Shown here piece by piece: positions 1 to 7,299 of a DNA stretch of 13,977 bases. The stretch's first letter is position 1; each line of letters opens with the position of its first letter. A program made the translations under genes and the position numbers. Source of the stretch: Myxococcales bacterium (GTDB lineage: Bacteria > Myxococcota_A > Polyangia > Haliangiales > J016); contig JABAAV010000015.1 in assembly GCA_014238595.1 (NCBI GenBank), forward strand, positions 1 to 13,977. The letters are read 5' to 3'. The notes beneath the pieces were generated by a model. That model saw only the letters and a program-made list of their open reading frames with translations. It was not told the DNA's origin and made no database searches.

Positions 1-287
1 GCTTGAACATCATGGTCTGATTTCTCAAATCGCAGCAACCCTGCTTGGACAATACGTGTTGCAGGTGCAGGATTCCCCGAACAAACTTTAATAGCACCAG
101 CCACACTGTTGGAGGTCACTTGACTTTTTAAGAGGGCTATCAGTTTATCTTTATCAACTGAAGATTTAAACAGATAAACGGTCCGTTCCGTAACGATGGC
201 TACGATAACGATCAACGATGCCAAGATAGGCCACATTCCCCATCCTCCTTCATGAAATGCTTCGGCAACACTTTTGAGAATTCCCAT
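1..287 (-). CDS. MotA/TolQ/ExbB proton-channel family protein (5' part; runs off the window)
   Basis: Reading leftward from the ATG at 287-285, the window holds the first 95 codons; the rest lies beyond base 1. The N-terminus (MGILKSVAEAFHEGGWGMWP) leads into a hydrophobic helix (about residues 20-34, PILASLIVIVAIV) followed by TERTVYLF, the usual start of TolQ/ExbB proteins (helix, then an [I/T]ER motif, then a cytoplasmic loop). Further on, a Cys-Ser-Gly-Asn-Pro segment followed by RIVQAGLLRF matches the family's conserved 'A...C....P......AGL' region. Members form the proton-conducting stator with an ExbD/TolR partner in the inner membrane and energise TonB, Tol or gliding systems. A strong Shine-Dalgarno, AGGAAGGA (complement of 297-304), lies 9 nt before the ATG and fixes the start. 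The partner gene would be expected further left, outside the window. Which subfamily it belongs to cannot be told from this fragment. Confidence 0.85.
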   Translation of the reverse strand, partial: MGILKSVAEAFHEGGWGMWPILASLIVIVAIVTERTVYLFKSSVDKDKLIALLKSQVTSNSVAGAIKVCSGNPAPATRIVQAGLLRFEKSDHDVQ

Positions 288-426
288 GATGTATAATCCT
301 TCCTACTTCAAATCTTATGTTTTAAATAAACGTTGTTAGTTTATGCTGAACAGAGTTAAAAACTTTTGAGTGCCAGCCTATCATCAAATGTTCTCGTATT
401 AAATATGTTATAAGGCTATTTCTTGC

Positions 427-981
427 ATGTTGAAATCATTAGAAATTCATTGGATTGACATTACGGTAGCGATTTTTGTTGTGATTATGATGCTATTGCC
501 AGCTCAGATATTTCATATAAAACCCTTAAATGAAGGCTTAGAAGCTGCCTCAGAGCGTATTTCAATGGCGCAAAGCCGTATAACATTGAATCCTGAACAT
601 GAAACGGCCATTGAACACATTGAACAATTTGCAGATCTCCTAGGGGAGCTCGGTTATCCAGCATGGTCTATTCGTGTTGTTGCAGAAGCGATGCAATTAT
701 CCAAAGTATTTAATGATTGGCATTTATACCGTGCCTTAGCAACTGCATATGCGTATCAACGCGATGCAGATTTGATCATGTATTGGATGACACAAGCGTT
801 CACTGATTGTGTGAATTCTGATTTATGTAAAATGCATGAGCAAGTTCGGATGTCTATTTATCTGCAACAACTTGCAGCCGCTATAGATTCTGGTCTTGAT
901 CCTAAACGTGCTCCAAAAGAGTTTAGAGCCATCATGGATAAAACAGCCATTCGCTATGGTATTGTTAAATCATCTAAATAA
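427..981 (+). CDS. Hypothetical membrane-anchored, TPR-like helical protein
   Basis: 184 aa, not recognised as a named family. An N-terminal hydrophobic segment (about residues 11-30, ITVAIFVVIMMLLPAQIF) should act as a signal anchor. The remainder is predominantly helical and amphipathic. Residues 55-130 (ETAIEHIEQFADLLGELGYP, then WSIRVVAEAMQL, then HLYRALATAYAYQRDADLIM) have the spacing of Ala/Tyr/Leu positions expected for two or three TPR-like helical hairpins, but this is a pattern judgement. It contains two cysteines close together (DCVNSDLC, about 127-134) that could pair if the domain is periplasmic. It is divergent from the TolQ/ExbB gene on the left, with a 139-bp gap, and may be functionally linked to it. 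No good Shine-Dalgarno precedes this ATG (only AAGG at 412-415, 11 nt upstream). ORF length, hydrophobic start and operon-like orientation with the genes to the right support it being real. Confidence 0.7.
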   Translation: MLKSLEIHWIDITVAIFVVIMMLLPAQIFHIKPLNEGLEAASERISMAQSRITLNPEHETAIEHIEQFADLLGELGYPAWSIRVVAEAMQLSKVFNDWHLYRALATAYAYQRDADLIMYWMTQAFTDCVNSDLCKMHEQVRMSIYLQQLAAAIDSGLDPKRAPKEFRAIMDKTAIRYGIVKSSK

Positions 982-1010
982 TAACACAAATATATGATAT
1001 GGGAGTTTGT

Positions 1011-1118
1011 ATGGATCTGTCGATGATGCACGAAATAATAGCTTATCATCGTTTTCTTAAGGACATCACATCTGCCATGATTGGAGAGCATACACAATGT
1101 TTGTTGAAATGTTGGTAG
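1011..1118 (+). CDS. Possible small ORF, 35 aa (weak)
   Basis: The 245-bp gap between 981 and 1227 holds one candidate small gene. It starts at an ATG with GGGAG (1001-1005) 5 nt upstream, a better ribosome site than that of the gene before it, and runs 35 codons to TAG at 1116-1118. The peptide begins MDLSMMHEIIAYHRFLKDIT and ends in a Cys/Trp-containing tail (LLKCW). It has no hydrophobic segment and no recognisable motif. It could equally be a decayed fragment or chance; only the ribosome site and position favour it. The rest of the gap (1119-1226) shows only a small CTTGT/ACAAG hairpin and nothing else I can name. Confidence 0.25.
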   Translation: MDLSMMHEIIAYHRFLKDITSAMIGEHTQCLLKCW

Positions 1119-1226
1119 GTTCTTCATTCATTTTGAGACATCTCCATAGTATTGGAGCTCTTGTTTGTGATACAAGCCATCAAGAACTATAGATGACATG
1201 ACGCACTATTTTTGATGTGAGGTTTT

Positions 1227-2105
1227 ATGGGAAATAACAATTCAACAAATAAAAATGATATTAACGAGCTTTTGAATAGAATATTTCCAGGCTCATTGGC
1301 GACTGTGATCGTGGTTGCTTTAGCAATAGCAGGACTGTCTCGTGTGGGTTGTTCAAATATTGTCACGCCTGCAGGGCACGAAGGTTACATCAAAACGAAA
1401 CCTTTATTGGGTGTTGCAGAGTTTGATGGCATACAGATAGGTCCTACATCGACAGGTTGGGTGTGGCGTCGTGATGTATTAAATGCTGATGTACGTCCCA
1501 AAACCTATAGTGAATCCATGGAGATTTTAACCGCGTCAGGCTTGCAACTACGATTCCGTGCACATGCGAGAATTCAATTGCGTACAGGGTCTATTAAAGA
1601 TGTGGTGGAGAGATTCGGTGGTGCCCATTGGTATGAATCCAATGTACAACAGCAGTTTCGATCCGTTGTTCGATCGAAAGTGCAACCGCTAAAACCCTTT
1701 GAAGTTAAAGATCAAATGGAACAACTTGGAAGTGATATGCTCGGTGAGCTTCAAAAAAGATATGAGAAAACGCCTATAGATTTTTTGTCATTGGATATTG
1801 GTAATATTGAATATCCTGACATTGTTGTAGAGTCGGTTGTCCGTAAATTTGTCACGAAAGAAGACAATGAACGTAAAGATGTTGAATTGAAAATTGCACA
1901 ACGTGAAATTGATATTGGTATTGCTGAAGCACAAGGTGTCTCTGATTCACAAAAAATCGTTAGTACCACGTTGGATTCAATGTTTTTACAATACGAAGCA
2001 CTGAAAGCGATTGAAAAGTTAGCAGATTCAAAAAACACAACGTTTCTTATTATGCCGTTTAGCAAAAATGGGACGGCCCCCCTTATTATGAATATGGATA
2101 AATAG
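1227..2105 (+). CDS. SPFH/Band-7 (prohibitin-like) membrane protein, copy 1
   Basis: 292 aa. The first 20 residues are polar and Asn-rich. A single TM segment follows (about 22-40, GSLATVIVVALAIAGLSRVG), then an SPFH/Band-7-type domain (about 46-210). Landmarks are PAGHEGYI (48-55), GPTSTGWVWR (72-81), DVRPKTYSE (88-96), the beta strand LQLRFRAHARIQL, and an HWYESNV segment (134-140) ahead of the helix that runs to LDIGNIEYPD (189-198). The region 205-245 (KEDNERKDVELKIAQREIDI and beyond) is the charged coiled-coil helix typical of the family, with an Ala-rich IAEAQG turn. Such proteins oligomerise into membrane-bound rings or microdomain scaffolds (prohibitin, HflK/C, stomatin). GAGG (1219-1222) lies 4 nt before the ATG. 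The gene is 14 bp upstream of a clear paralogue, suggesting a hetero-oligomer like HflK-HflC, but no specific HflK/HflC signature is visible. Confidence 0.75.
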   Translation: MGNNNSTNKNDINELLNRIFPGSLATVIVVALAIAGLSRVGCSNIVTPAGHEGYIKTKPLLGVAEFDGIQIGPTSTGWVWRRDVLNADVRPKTYSESMEILTASGLQLRFRAHARIQLRTGSIKDVVERFGGAHWYESNVQQQFRSVVRSKVQPLKPFEVKDQMEQLGSDMLGELQKRYEKTPIDFLSLDIGNIEYPDIVVESVVRKFVTKEDNERKDVELKIAQREIDIGIAEAQGVSDSQKIVSTTLDSMFLQYEALKAIEKLADSKNTTFLIMPFSKNGTAPLIMNMDK

Positions 2106-2119
2106 ATAGGTCAGGGTTT

Positions 2120-3061
2120 ATGAAATATAAATTAATCATAGGTGTAGTCTTTTTAGCGGCGATGGGTGCTTGTACACATCCGAGCGTTCCCGAAGGTCAT
2201 GAAGGATATATTTATCATATTCCACTCATTTGGGGTAAAGCCGAATACCGTGAGACATTGCGTGGTCCTTCTTCAACAGGAATAGCATGGCGATTGTACA
2301 CAAAAAACATTGATATTCGTCCACGAAGTTATAAGGAGGATTTTAATCTTCTAACCTCTGACAATTTAAGTGTAGAGTTTGAGGTCAACACACGTGTTGC
2401 GATTCGTGCAGGTACTGTCAAAGAGATTGTCGAAATTTGGGGTGCAGAAAATTGGTATGATTCCAATATTAGAGAACCTCTGCGAACCATTGTTCGTAGG
2501 GAAATCACCGCTGTTAGAGCACTTGATTTGCAGTTAAAAACCGAAGAAGTCAAAATTGGTATTCGTAATCAATTAGAGAGTTTGTATGATAAAAATACTC
2601 CGATTACTATCCATTCGGTAGATATTGGAAATATTCGATTTCCTAAAGAAGTGACTGCTGCTATTGAGCGCAAAATTGCAAAACAACAAGAGTTAGAACG
2701 CCAAGAATTTGTTCTTGCCAAGACACACAAGGAAGCAGCCATTCGTGTGTTAGAGGCATTAAAAGTTGCCAAGCAACAACGTATTATTAGATCAACCCTT
2801 GATCCATTGTATGTTCAACGACTTGCCGTTCAAGTCTATCGCTTGCTTGCAAGTTCAGATAACAAAACGGTGGTTGTGTTACCTAATTCTTCGAAAGGTA
2901 CGGGGATGCCACGGGTACTTTCGGGTAGTAAACGAAAAATCATTACCGCCTCGGATCGAAAATTGTTACGGGATATGGAAAAACGTTACATGAATTTTGC
3001 AGACAAGACATCACAAAAATCAAAAACTAAATCCACGCGAACAAAAAACCTGAAGAAGTGA
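2120..3061 (+). CDS. SPFH/Band-7 (prohibitin-like) probable lipoprotein, copy 2
   Basis: 313 aa, paralogue of the preceding protein. It shares in order EGHEGYIY (25-32), GPSSTGIAWR (49-58), DIRPRSYKE (65-73), an NWYDSN segment and IGNIRFP. Instead of a plain TM anchor it starts with a typical secretion signal ending at Cys18 (LAAMGAC), a probable lipobox. Met at -3 is unusual but Gly/Ala at -2/-1 fit. Residue +2 is Thr rather than Asp, which would favour outer-membrane sorting if Lol rules apply here. A charged helical region (about 190-225, KIAKQQELERQEFVLAKTHK) is followed by a C-terminal tail extremely rich in Lys/Arg/Ser/Thr (last about 20 residues), absent from copy 1. TAGG (2107-2110) is 9 nt upstream of the ATG. 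Cotranscription with the upstream copy (14 bp) and the downstream transporter (40 bp) is likely. Confidence 0.75.
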   Translation: MKYKLIIGVVFLAAMGACTHPSVPEGHEGYIYHIPLIWGKAEYRETLRGPSSTGIAWRLYTKNIDIRPRSYKEDFNLLTSDNLSVEFEVNTRVAIRAGTVKEIVEIWGAENWYDSNIREPLRTIVRREITAVRALDLQLKTEEVKIGIRNQLESLYDKNTPITIHSVDIGNIRFPKEVTAAIERKIAKQQELERQEFVLAKTHKEAAIRVLEALKVAKQQRIIRSTLDPLYVQRLAVQVYRLLASSDNKTVVVLPNSSKGTGMPRVLSGSKRKIITASDRKLLRDMEKRYMNFADKTSQKSKTKSTRTKNLKK

Positions 3062-3101
3062 GTGCATTTTGATGTGTGATAACAATAGTTAAGGACACTT
3101 A

Positions 3102-4511
3102 ATGTCTGGGTGGATTGAAGAATTTCTGACAGTCGGAGCGCTTTTGTTGATTGTGGGTATTATCGTTAAACGATTACCCAAAGTCGACATTGGACATAGT
3201 GTTGCGTTTACACGTCGACGTTTTTTCAATTGGTTATTGCTGGGATTGAGTTATGCGTTTCTTTATATGGGACGATATAATTTAGCAACACTTAAAGATG
3301 TTGGAACGCTAACCGAACAGCATTATGGTCGTATCTTCTTGGTAGGTGCTATCGTTTATGGCATTTCTTTTATCATCAATGGTCCTCTTACTGATCGATG
3401 GGGTGGACGAAAAACAATTATTCTTGCAACAGCAGGTTCAGCAGCAATGAATGCATTGCTTGGCTTGTTTATTTATTTTGGTTTTGGCAACGATGATTCT
3501 ATTGTACCGATCATGCTTCTTTATGGTGCCAATATGTATTTTCAAAGCTTTGGTGCTGTTGCCATTGTGAAGGTTAATTCGTTTTGGTTTCATGTTCGAG
3601 AACGCGGTGTGTTAGGTGGTTTGTTTGGTATTTTGATATCACTTGGCATCTACTTTGCCTTTGATTGGACACGTATGATTGCTCAGGCGTTTCCAATGAA
3701 TTTGGAATTTGTATTTTGGATTCCTGCCGCGATATTGTTTGTCTTTATGATATTGGATGTTTTGTGGATTAGATACAAACCCTCCGAGGCTGGATTTGAA
3801 AATTTTAATTTAGGTGATGCAACCTCTGATGAAGGGGAAGAACAACAACCTGCCTTAACAGTTTTTCGTCGCATGTTTGCCAATCCTGTTATCGTTACTA
3901 TTATTGTGATTGAGTTTTGTAGTGGTTATTTGCGTAATGTGATTATGCATTGGTATCGTGATTTTGCTCAAGCCTTTGATCTTAAAGACAACTATGTCTA
4001 TGAACATTGGGGCATGCTTTTGTGTATGGCAGGTATTGTCGGTGGAATGTTTGCAGGCATTCTTTCTGATCGTGTGTTTTCTTCACGACGAGGACCTGTA
4101 GCGGCTGCATTATATGGATTAATGATTGTCGGAAGTATTACGTTGCTTCTATTCATTGATGTGCCGATTTCTGTTGGTTGGATTGTTGTGTGTATGAGCA
4201 TGTGCATTATCGGTGTGCATGGCATGTTATCTGGTGTGGCAAGTGCAGATTTTGGTGGCAGTAAGAATGTTGGTATTACAGTTGGTATCATTGATGGATT
4301 TGTATACTTAGGCACTGGATTACAATCTGTCATCGTTGGCGAATTGATTCCTGCTAAAGGAACACCTGAAGCAGCAATGGTTGATCAATGGATTGTATGG
4401 CCTATAGCTATGTTACCTGCTGCTGTTATTGGATTTGCATTTGCACTGCGTATTTGGAATGCACATCCTAAAGATGCCCTAATGAAATCTGGCAAACTGT
4501 CGCGATCTTAA
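3102..4511 (+). CDS. MFS transporter, OPA (organophosphate:Pi antiporter)-like
   Basis: 469 aa polytopic membrane protein with about 12 core TM helices plus an extra N-terminal hydrophobic helix (about 7-23). YMGRYNLA (55-62) in the first core helix corresponds to the (Y/F)xxRxNxx signature of the GlpT/UhpT/UhpC group. MFS motif A appears as GPLTDRWGGRK (94-104) in the first half and is echoed in the second half as GILSDRVFSSRRGP (319-332), the form common in OPA members. A charged central loop (about 226-250, rich in Asp/Glu) separates the halves. Family members exchange phosphorylated sugars or glycerol-3-phosphate for phosphate; the actual substrate cannot be read here. AAGGA (3091-3095) precedes the ATG by 6 nt. 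It closes the likely operon with the two SPFH genes. Its TAA stop shares the bases TTAA with the stop of the convergent kinase gene. Confidence 0.8.
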   Translation: MSGWIEEFLTVGALLLIVGIIVKRLPKVDIGHSVAFTRRRFFNWLLLGLSYAFLYMGRYNLATLKDVGTLTEQHYGRIFLVGAIVYGISFIINGPLTDRWGGRKTIILATAGSAAMNALLGLFIYFGFGNDDSIVPIMLLYGANMYFQSFGAVAIVKVNSFWFHVRERGVLGGLFGILISLGIYFAFDWTRMIAQAFPMNLEFVFWIPAAILFVFMILDVLWIRYKPSEAGFENFNLGDATSDEGEEQQPALTVFRRMFANPVIVTIIVIEFCSGYLRNVIMHWYRDFAQAFDLKDNYVYEHWGMLLCMAGIVGGMFAGILSDRVFSSRRGPVAAALYGLMIVGSITLLLFIDVPISVGWIVVCMSMCIIGVHGMLSGVASADFGGSKNVGITVGIIDGFVYLGTGLQSVIVGELIPAKGTPEAAMVDQWIVWPIAMLPAAVIGFAFALRIWNAHPKDALMKSGKLSRS

Positions 4512-5539
4512 ACAAAGATTGTGTGAACGATCTTTTCTAAATCACTGCGATTTGCATGTATGTGTGTGGCCAGAGCAAGCTGAGACTGTGCTCGTGTAAG
4601 ATTATGTGAGCGACGTGATGGAAACCTTGTATTATCCCAGTGAAAATAAGATCCTTCAGCATCAATACAGAATCGTGCTGCAAGCTCTAATGTAACAGTA
4701 AAAAGTCCTTCAACGATCATGGATATTTCTCGATGGCATAACAAGCCTTTACTATGGGTTGCATATCCTGATAGCGCTTGAGTAAAGAAATCAAGATCAA
4801 TAGATGCATCACTAGATTCTTCGCCTTTGGGATTACACCATGAACGCAGGGCATCTCCCAGTTCATAAGGGACAACAAATTGTTTGATTGTATCCAAATC
4901 AAGGAGGCATATAGCCTCATGATTCGTTGGTGTTGCAAATCGAATGTTGGATATTTTTAGGTCTCCATGAATGATGCGACTGGGCATATCCTCTGTGATG
5001 GCGTCTATGTTTGCTTGGTGGAAGGCTTTTAATATGGCTTGACCCGTAGTTTTTGTGTCATCGTGAGTGTTGGATGCATGACTCAGTTGTTCAAGGGTTC
5101 GTTGATGTTTATGTGTATTATGAATGCCAGCCGTTTGAGGAATGGTATGTTCTATCAAAGATGAAACAGCTTGATGAAACATCGCCGTGATCGCACCTGC
5201 TTGATAAGCTTGTTGATTATGTGTCACCGTATTTACGGTGTGACCTTCAATGTAGGTTAATGCACGCCATAGATATCCTTGTTCATCTTGAAGTGTTTGC
5301 TGCCCTTGTTTTGTTAGTATGACTTGAGGCGCTATTTGATTTAATGAAATTAAATGCTCTGTGACTTGCCTGACGATGTCGGTGACATTGGATGGTAACG
5401 TAGGGTGGAGTCTTTGAACAATAACCGATGTATTATCGGTTTTTTGGACATGATAGGATTGATTGATAAGCCCTGAATGAATAGGGCTTATCTTAGCATG
5501 TTCAATGGTATATTCTGAACAAACGAACGGCGGTAGCAT
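4508..5539 (-). CDS. APH/choline-kinase-fold phosphotransferase (N-acetylhexosamine kinase-like)
   Basis: 343 aa soluble protein with the aminoglycoside-phosphotransferase fold. An N-terminal strand-loop segment (HSGLINQSYHV, 21-31) binds the nucleotide in the family. The catalytic Brenner loop is IIHGDLKISNIRF (189-201), with Asp193 as predicted base and Asn198 as metal ligand. The metal-binding LLDLDT (212-217) replaces kinase DFG and is followed by VPYELGDALRSW (223-234). The last element closely resembles the 'DLDT...YDFGD..R' stretch of NahK-type N-acetylhexosamine 1-kinases, so a sugar or small alcohol is a likelier substrate than an antibiotic. This is inference from motif shape. It lies 21 bp downstream of the FKBP gene on the same strand and probably shares its transcript. 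No Shine-Dalgarno is evident. It overlaps the convergent transporter by 4 bp. Confidence 0.75.
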   Translation of the reverse strand: MLPPFVCSEYTIEHAKISPIHSGLINQSYHVQKTDNTSVIVQRLHPTLPSNVTDIVRQVTEHLISLNQIAPQVILTKQGQQTLQDEQGYLWRALTYIEGHTVNTVTHNQQAYQAGAITAMFHQAVSSLIEHTIPQTAGIHNTHKHQRTLEQLSHASNTHDDTKTTGQAILKAFHQANIDAITEDMPSRIIHGDLKISNIRFATPTNHEAICLLDLDTIKQFVVPYELGDALRSWCNPKGEESSDASIDLDFFTQALSGYATHSKGLLCHREISMIVEGLFTVTLELAARFCIDAEGSYFHWDNTRFPSRRSHNLTRAQSQLALATHIHANRSDLEKIVHTIFV

Positions 5540-5560
5540 GTTCGCGATGAATGATGAGTG

Positions 5561-6088
5561 CTACTTGTTAATGGAGATGAGTTCAATATCAAAAACAAGT
5601 ACTCCTGCTGGTCGTCCAGGTCTACCTTGATAGGCCAGTGCTTCAGGAATCCAAAATCTTGTTTTTTCACCAATGACCATAAGACCAACGGCTTCCGTCC
5701 ACCCTCGAATAACACGATTGAGCGGAAATGTTGCAGGTGCATTTCGTTTCATAGAACTATCAAACATTTTACCATCGGTGGTCCAGCCTGAATAATGAAC
5801 AGTGACTTTATCAGTGGCTGTGGGTTTGACGGTTCCTTGACCTGGTTTTAAAACGCGGTATGCTAACCCTGACGCCGTTACGGTGGCGTTTTTAGGTGGA
5901 GCAGCAACATCGGAAGGTGTTTTGATTTCCATAGTTTTTGCTGCCATCGCTGATGGTGGTGTGATGGCGGTGGTTGTTTTTTTTGCGGCAGCTGTTTGTG
6001 TGGCTTCTTTTTTTACGACATCGTCAGAACATGCTGACAGTGTCATGATAACAGTCGCCATTAAGAAAGTAAGATTGATTGTTTTCAT
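5561..6088 (-). CDS. FKBP-type peptidyl-prolyl cis-trans isomerase, lipoprotein
   Basis: 175 aa. Signal peptide (1-19) ends in a clean lipobox LSAC with lipidated Cys20; Ser-Asp-Asp follows. An Ala/Thr/Lys/Pro-rich linker (about 25-68) leads to one FKBP domain (about 71-174): SGLAYRVLKPGQG, VTVHYSGWTTDGKMFDSS (95-112, including the conserved YxGW...G..FDSS core), a VIRGWTEAVGLMVIGEKTRF segment (126-145) and the closing VFDIELISI strand. Most FKBP active-site aromatics are in place (Tyr99, Phe109, Asp110, Val126-Ile127, Trp130). Lipoprotein FKBPs act as folding catalysts in the periplasm or at the membrane. LAYQGRPGRPAGVLVFDIEL is the usual C-terminal loop with GRPGRP replacing the commoner G...IP. 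No Shine-Dalgarno precedes the ATG. The right-hand neighbour is a transposon whose target site ends 34 bp before the start codon, so this gene's original upstream region has been displaced. Confidence 0.9.
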   Translation of the reverse strand: MKTINLTFLMATVIMTLSACSDDVVKKEATQTAAAKKTTTAITPPSAMAAKTMEIKTPSDVAAPPKNATVTASGLAYRVLKPGQGTVKPTATDKVTVHYSGWTTDGKMFDSSMKRNAPATFPLNRVIRGWTEAVGLMVIGEKTRFWIPEALAYQGRPGRPAGVLVFDIELISINK

Positions 6089-6122
6089 GGGGAGGAAGCT
6101 ACACCATAATAATAAGAATGTC

Positions 6123-6130
6123 TAAGGTTT
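6123..6130. repeat. Left target-site duplication, TAAGGTTT
   Basis: Eight bases directly outside the left terminal repeat. They match the eight bases outside the right end (TAAGATTT, 8239-8246) at 7 of 8 positions. IS1595-family insertion is known to duplicate 8 bp, so the length fits. The single mismatch suggests the insertion is not brand new. Confidence 0.75.
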
Positions 6131-6154
6131 GGTAACTATATACCTGTTTACCCA
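6131..6154 (+). repeat. Left terminal inverted repeat (24 bp)
   Basis: Begins GGTAACTATATACCTG and ends TTTACCCA. It is the exact reverse complement of 8215-8238. Identity stops at base 25. Ends starting GG are usual for IS1595-family elements. Confidence 0.92.
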
Positions 6155-6160
6155 GACTGA

Positions 6161-6286
6161 TTATTTTTTATCTTTTATTGTTTCAGGTGGTGTATTTAAA
6201 ACAATATTGGCCAACAATTCTGGAGTCGTTCTTATTGGCTCTATAATGTTCTTAGGCGGTCTACCCTTTGGCTTGCTTCGTGTCAT
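6161..6286 (-). CDS. 41-aa AT-hook-like mini-protein of the transposon
   Basis: A complete small ORF on the lower strand, ATG at 6286-6284 and TAA at 6163-6161, 41 codons. Its start overlaps the transposase stop as ATGA, a classic translational-coupling arrangement, and no Shine-Dalgarno is needed or seen. The N-terminus MTRSKPKGRPPKNIIEPIRT has a GRP core flanked by basic residues and proline (KPKGRPPK), the form of an AT-hook that binds the minor groove of AT-rich DNA. The second half (TTPELLANIVLNTPPETIKD) could form one short helix. It ends 6 bp from the inner edge of the left terminal repeat. The motif, coupling and position argue for a real element-encoded accessory protein, perhaps binding the AT-rich ends or modulating the transposase. 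The function is inference; the protein could also be vestigial. Confidence 0.65.
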   Translation of the reverse strand: MTRSKPKGRPPKNIIEPIRTTPELLANIVLNTPPETIKDKK

Positions 6287-7187
6287 GATACTAAGTTTTT
6301 ATACTGTAAAGATTTGCCATCCATGTTTCTAGCAATGCGCCCCATCTGATTGATTGTATCTAGCTTTCTATCATTATGTCTACCAGCAAACTCAGTTACA
6401 TATCTTAACAAGTGTTTATGGCTCATATGATGATGTGTCCATGATACCCACGCTTTAGCAAAGACCAAAACCCCTCAATACCGTTAGTATGTGCATTGCC
6501 CCTCACATACTCTTCTGCAAAATGCTGCACCACATAATAATGCTTATGCTTCAGTTTACGGTAAGCCATGTTATCATCAGTCATAATAGTTGAATCGTCT
6601 GCTATGTTCTTAGAAATGAAACTCTCAAGTGTCGCTCTATCTGCTTTGGCTATCTTATCTACTCTAATTTTACCGCCACGCTCTTTGGCTCCAACTATAG
6701 CCTGTTTGCCTTGAAAACCACGTAAACCGCTACGCTTTGAATGATGTTTGTTCTCTTCTTTGCCACCGAAGTAAGCCTCATCGACTTCTACAACACCGCT
6801 TAACTTGTCTTCGTGGATTTCATACGCTTTTCGGATACGATGAGATAAATGCCATGCTGATTTTTGAGTAATACCTAAATCAGATGCTAACTTTGTTGAA
6901 GCGATACCCTTTAGACTGGTTGTCATAGCATATATTGCAATTGCCCATATCCTAAATCCAAGCGGACTGCCTTGCATGAGCGTTCCTGTTTTAGTGCTAA
7001 AGTCTTTGCGGCACGGACGACACCTCCATGCCATTTTAACAGTTTTACGCTCTGCCACATTGGTTGATTGACAAAATGGACATTGAACACGATAAACCCA
7101 CCGTTGTCGTATAAACCAGTTTTCAGCTGTTTCATTGTCTGGAAAGATTAAAAAAATGTCATTAAGCGATAGTTCGTTTCTTTTCAT
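6283..7187 (-). pseudogene. IS1595-family (ISXO2-like) transposase, frameshifted near the C-terminus
   Basis: Frame 1 runs from the ATG at 7187 to a TGA at 6423-6425 (254 aa); the natural continuation is one frame over and ends at 6283. Joined, they make about 301 aa, the usual family size. Domains: an N-terminal zinc ribbon with Cys36, Cys39, Cys56, Cys59 (CPFC...CRPC); an HTH-like region (about 91-122, IASTKLASDLGITQKSAWHL); and an ISXO2/DDE catalytic domain with VEVDEAYFGG (Asp136), TIMTDDNMAY (Asp204) and NAHTNGIEGFWSLLKRG (Asn235 or Glu238, Lys245). The break is at about 6437-6440: after GYHG the reading should continue THHHMSHKHLLRYVTEFAGR, which needs one added base or a -1 slip. No slippery heptamer is present, so a one-base deletion is likeliest. 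Catalytic residues precede the break, so a protein shortened by about 50 residues might keep some activity. No Shine-Dalgarno is evident. Confidence 0.9.
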
Positions 7188-7299
7188 TATGGGATTGGTT
7201 TACCCGCAGTGTTTGTAATTGTCAAAGGAAGTAAGATATTATAATTGATTATTAATCTATATGTTTTATAAACAATATCCTCTCTGGAGAATGTGAAAT
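7188..7299. promoter_or_regulatory. Divergent promoter region inside the transposon
   Basis: This 112-bp AT-rich spacer separates the transposase (leftward) from the passenger genes (rightward). Leftward, a consensus -35 TTGACA (complement of 7220-7225) is followed 17 nt on by TAAACC, a weak -10, giving a very short leader. Rightward, TTGTCA (7219-7224) and TATAAT (7240-7245) are spaced 15 bp, slightly short. The two -35 boxes overlap on opposite strands, so a regulator bound there would affect both units. The boxes were read by eye and are unproven. Confidence 0.4.

Noticed and set aside
4508..4511. TTAA at both convergent gene ends (4508-4511 and 13223-13226) as a transposon target signature
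   Set aside because: TTAA simply encodes a TAA stop on both strands, so convergent genes overlapping by 4 bp must contain it.
4508..5539. Aminoglycoside resistance gene
   Set aside because: Only the general APH fold is shared; the LDLDT...ELGD region resembles N-acetylhexosamine-kinase-type enzymes and the setting is chromosomal housekeeping.
6129..6332. Upper-strand 67-codon ORF starting in the left terminal repeat
   Set aside because: It lies antisense to the transposase C-terminus and the 41-aa ORF, has no ribosome site or motif, and is explained by those genes.
6425..6450. Programmed -1 frameshifting in the transposase
   Set aside because: A -1 slip would restore the frame, but there is no slippery heptamer or obvious downstream structure, and IS1595-type transposases are normally single-frame.
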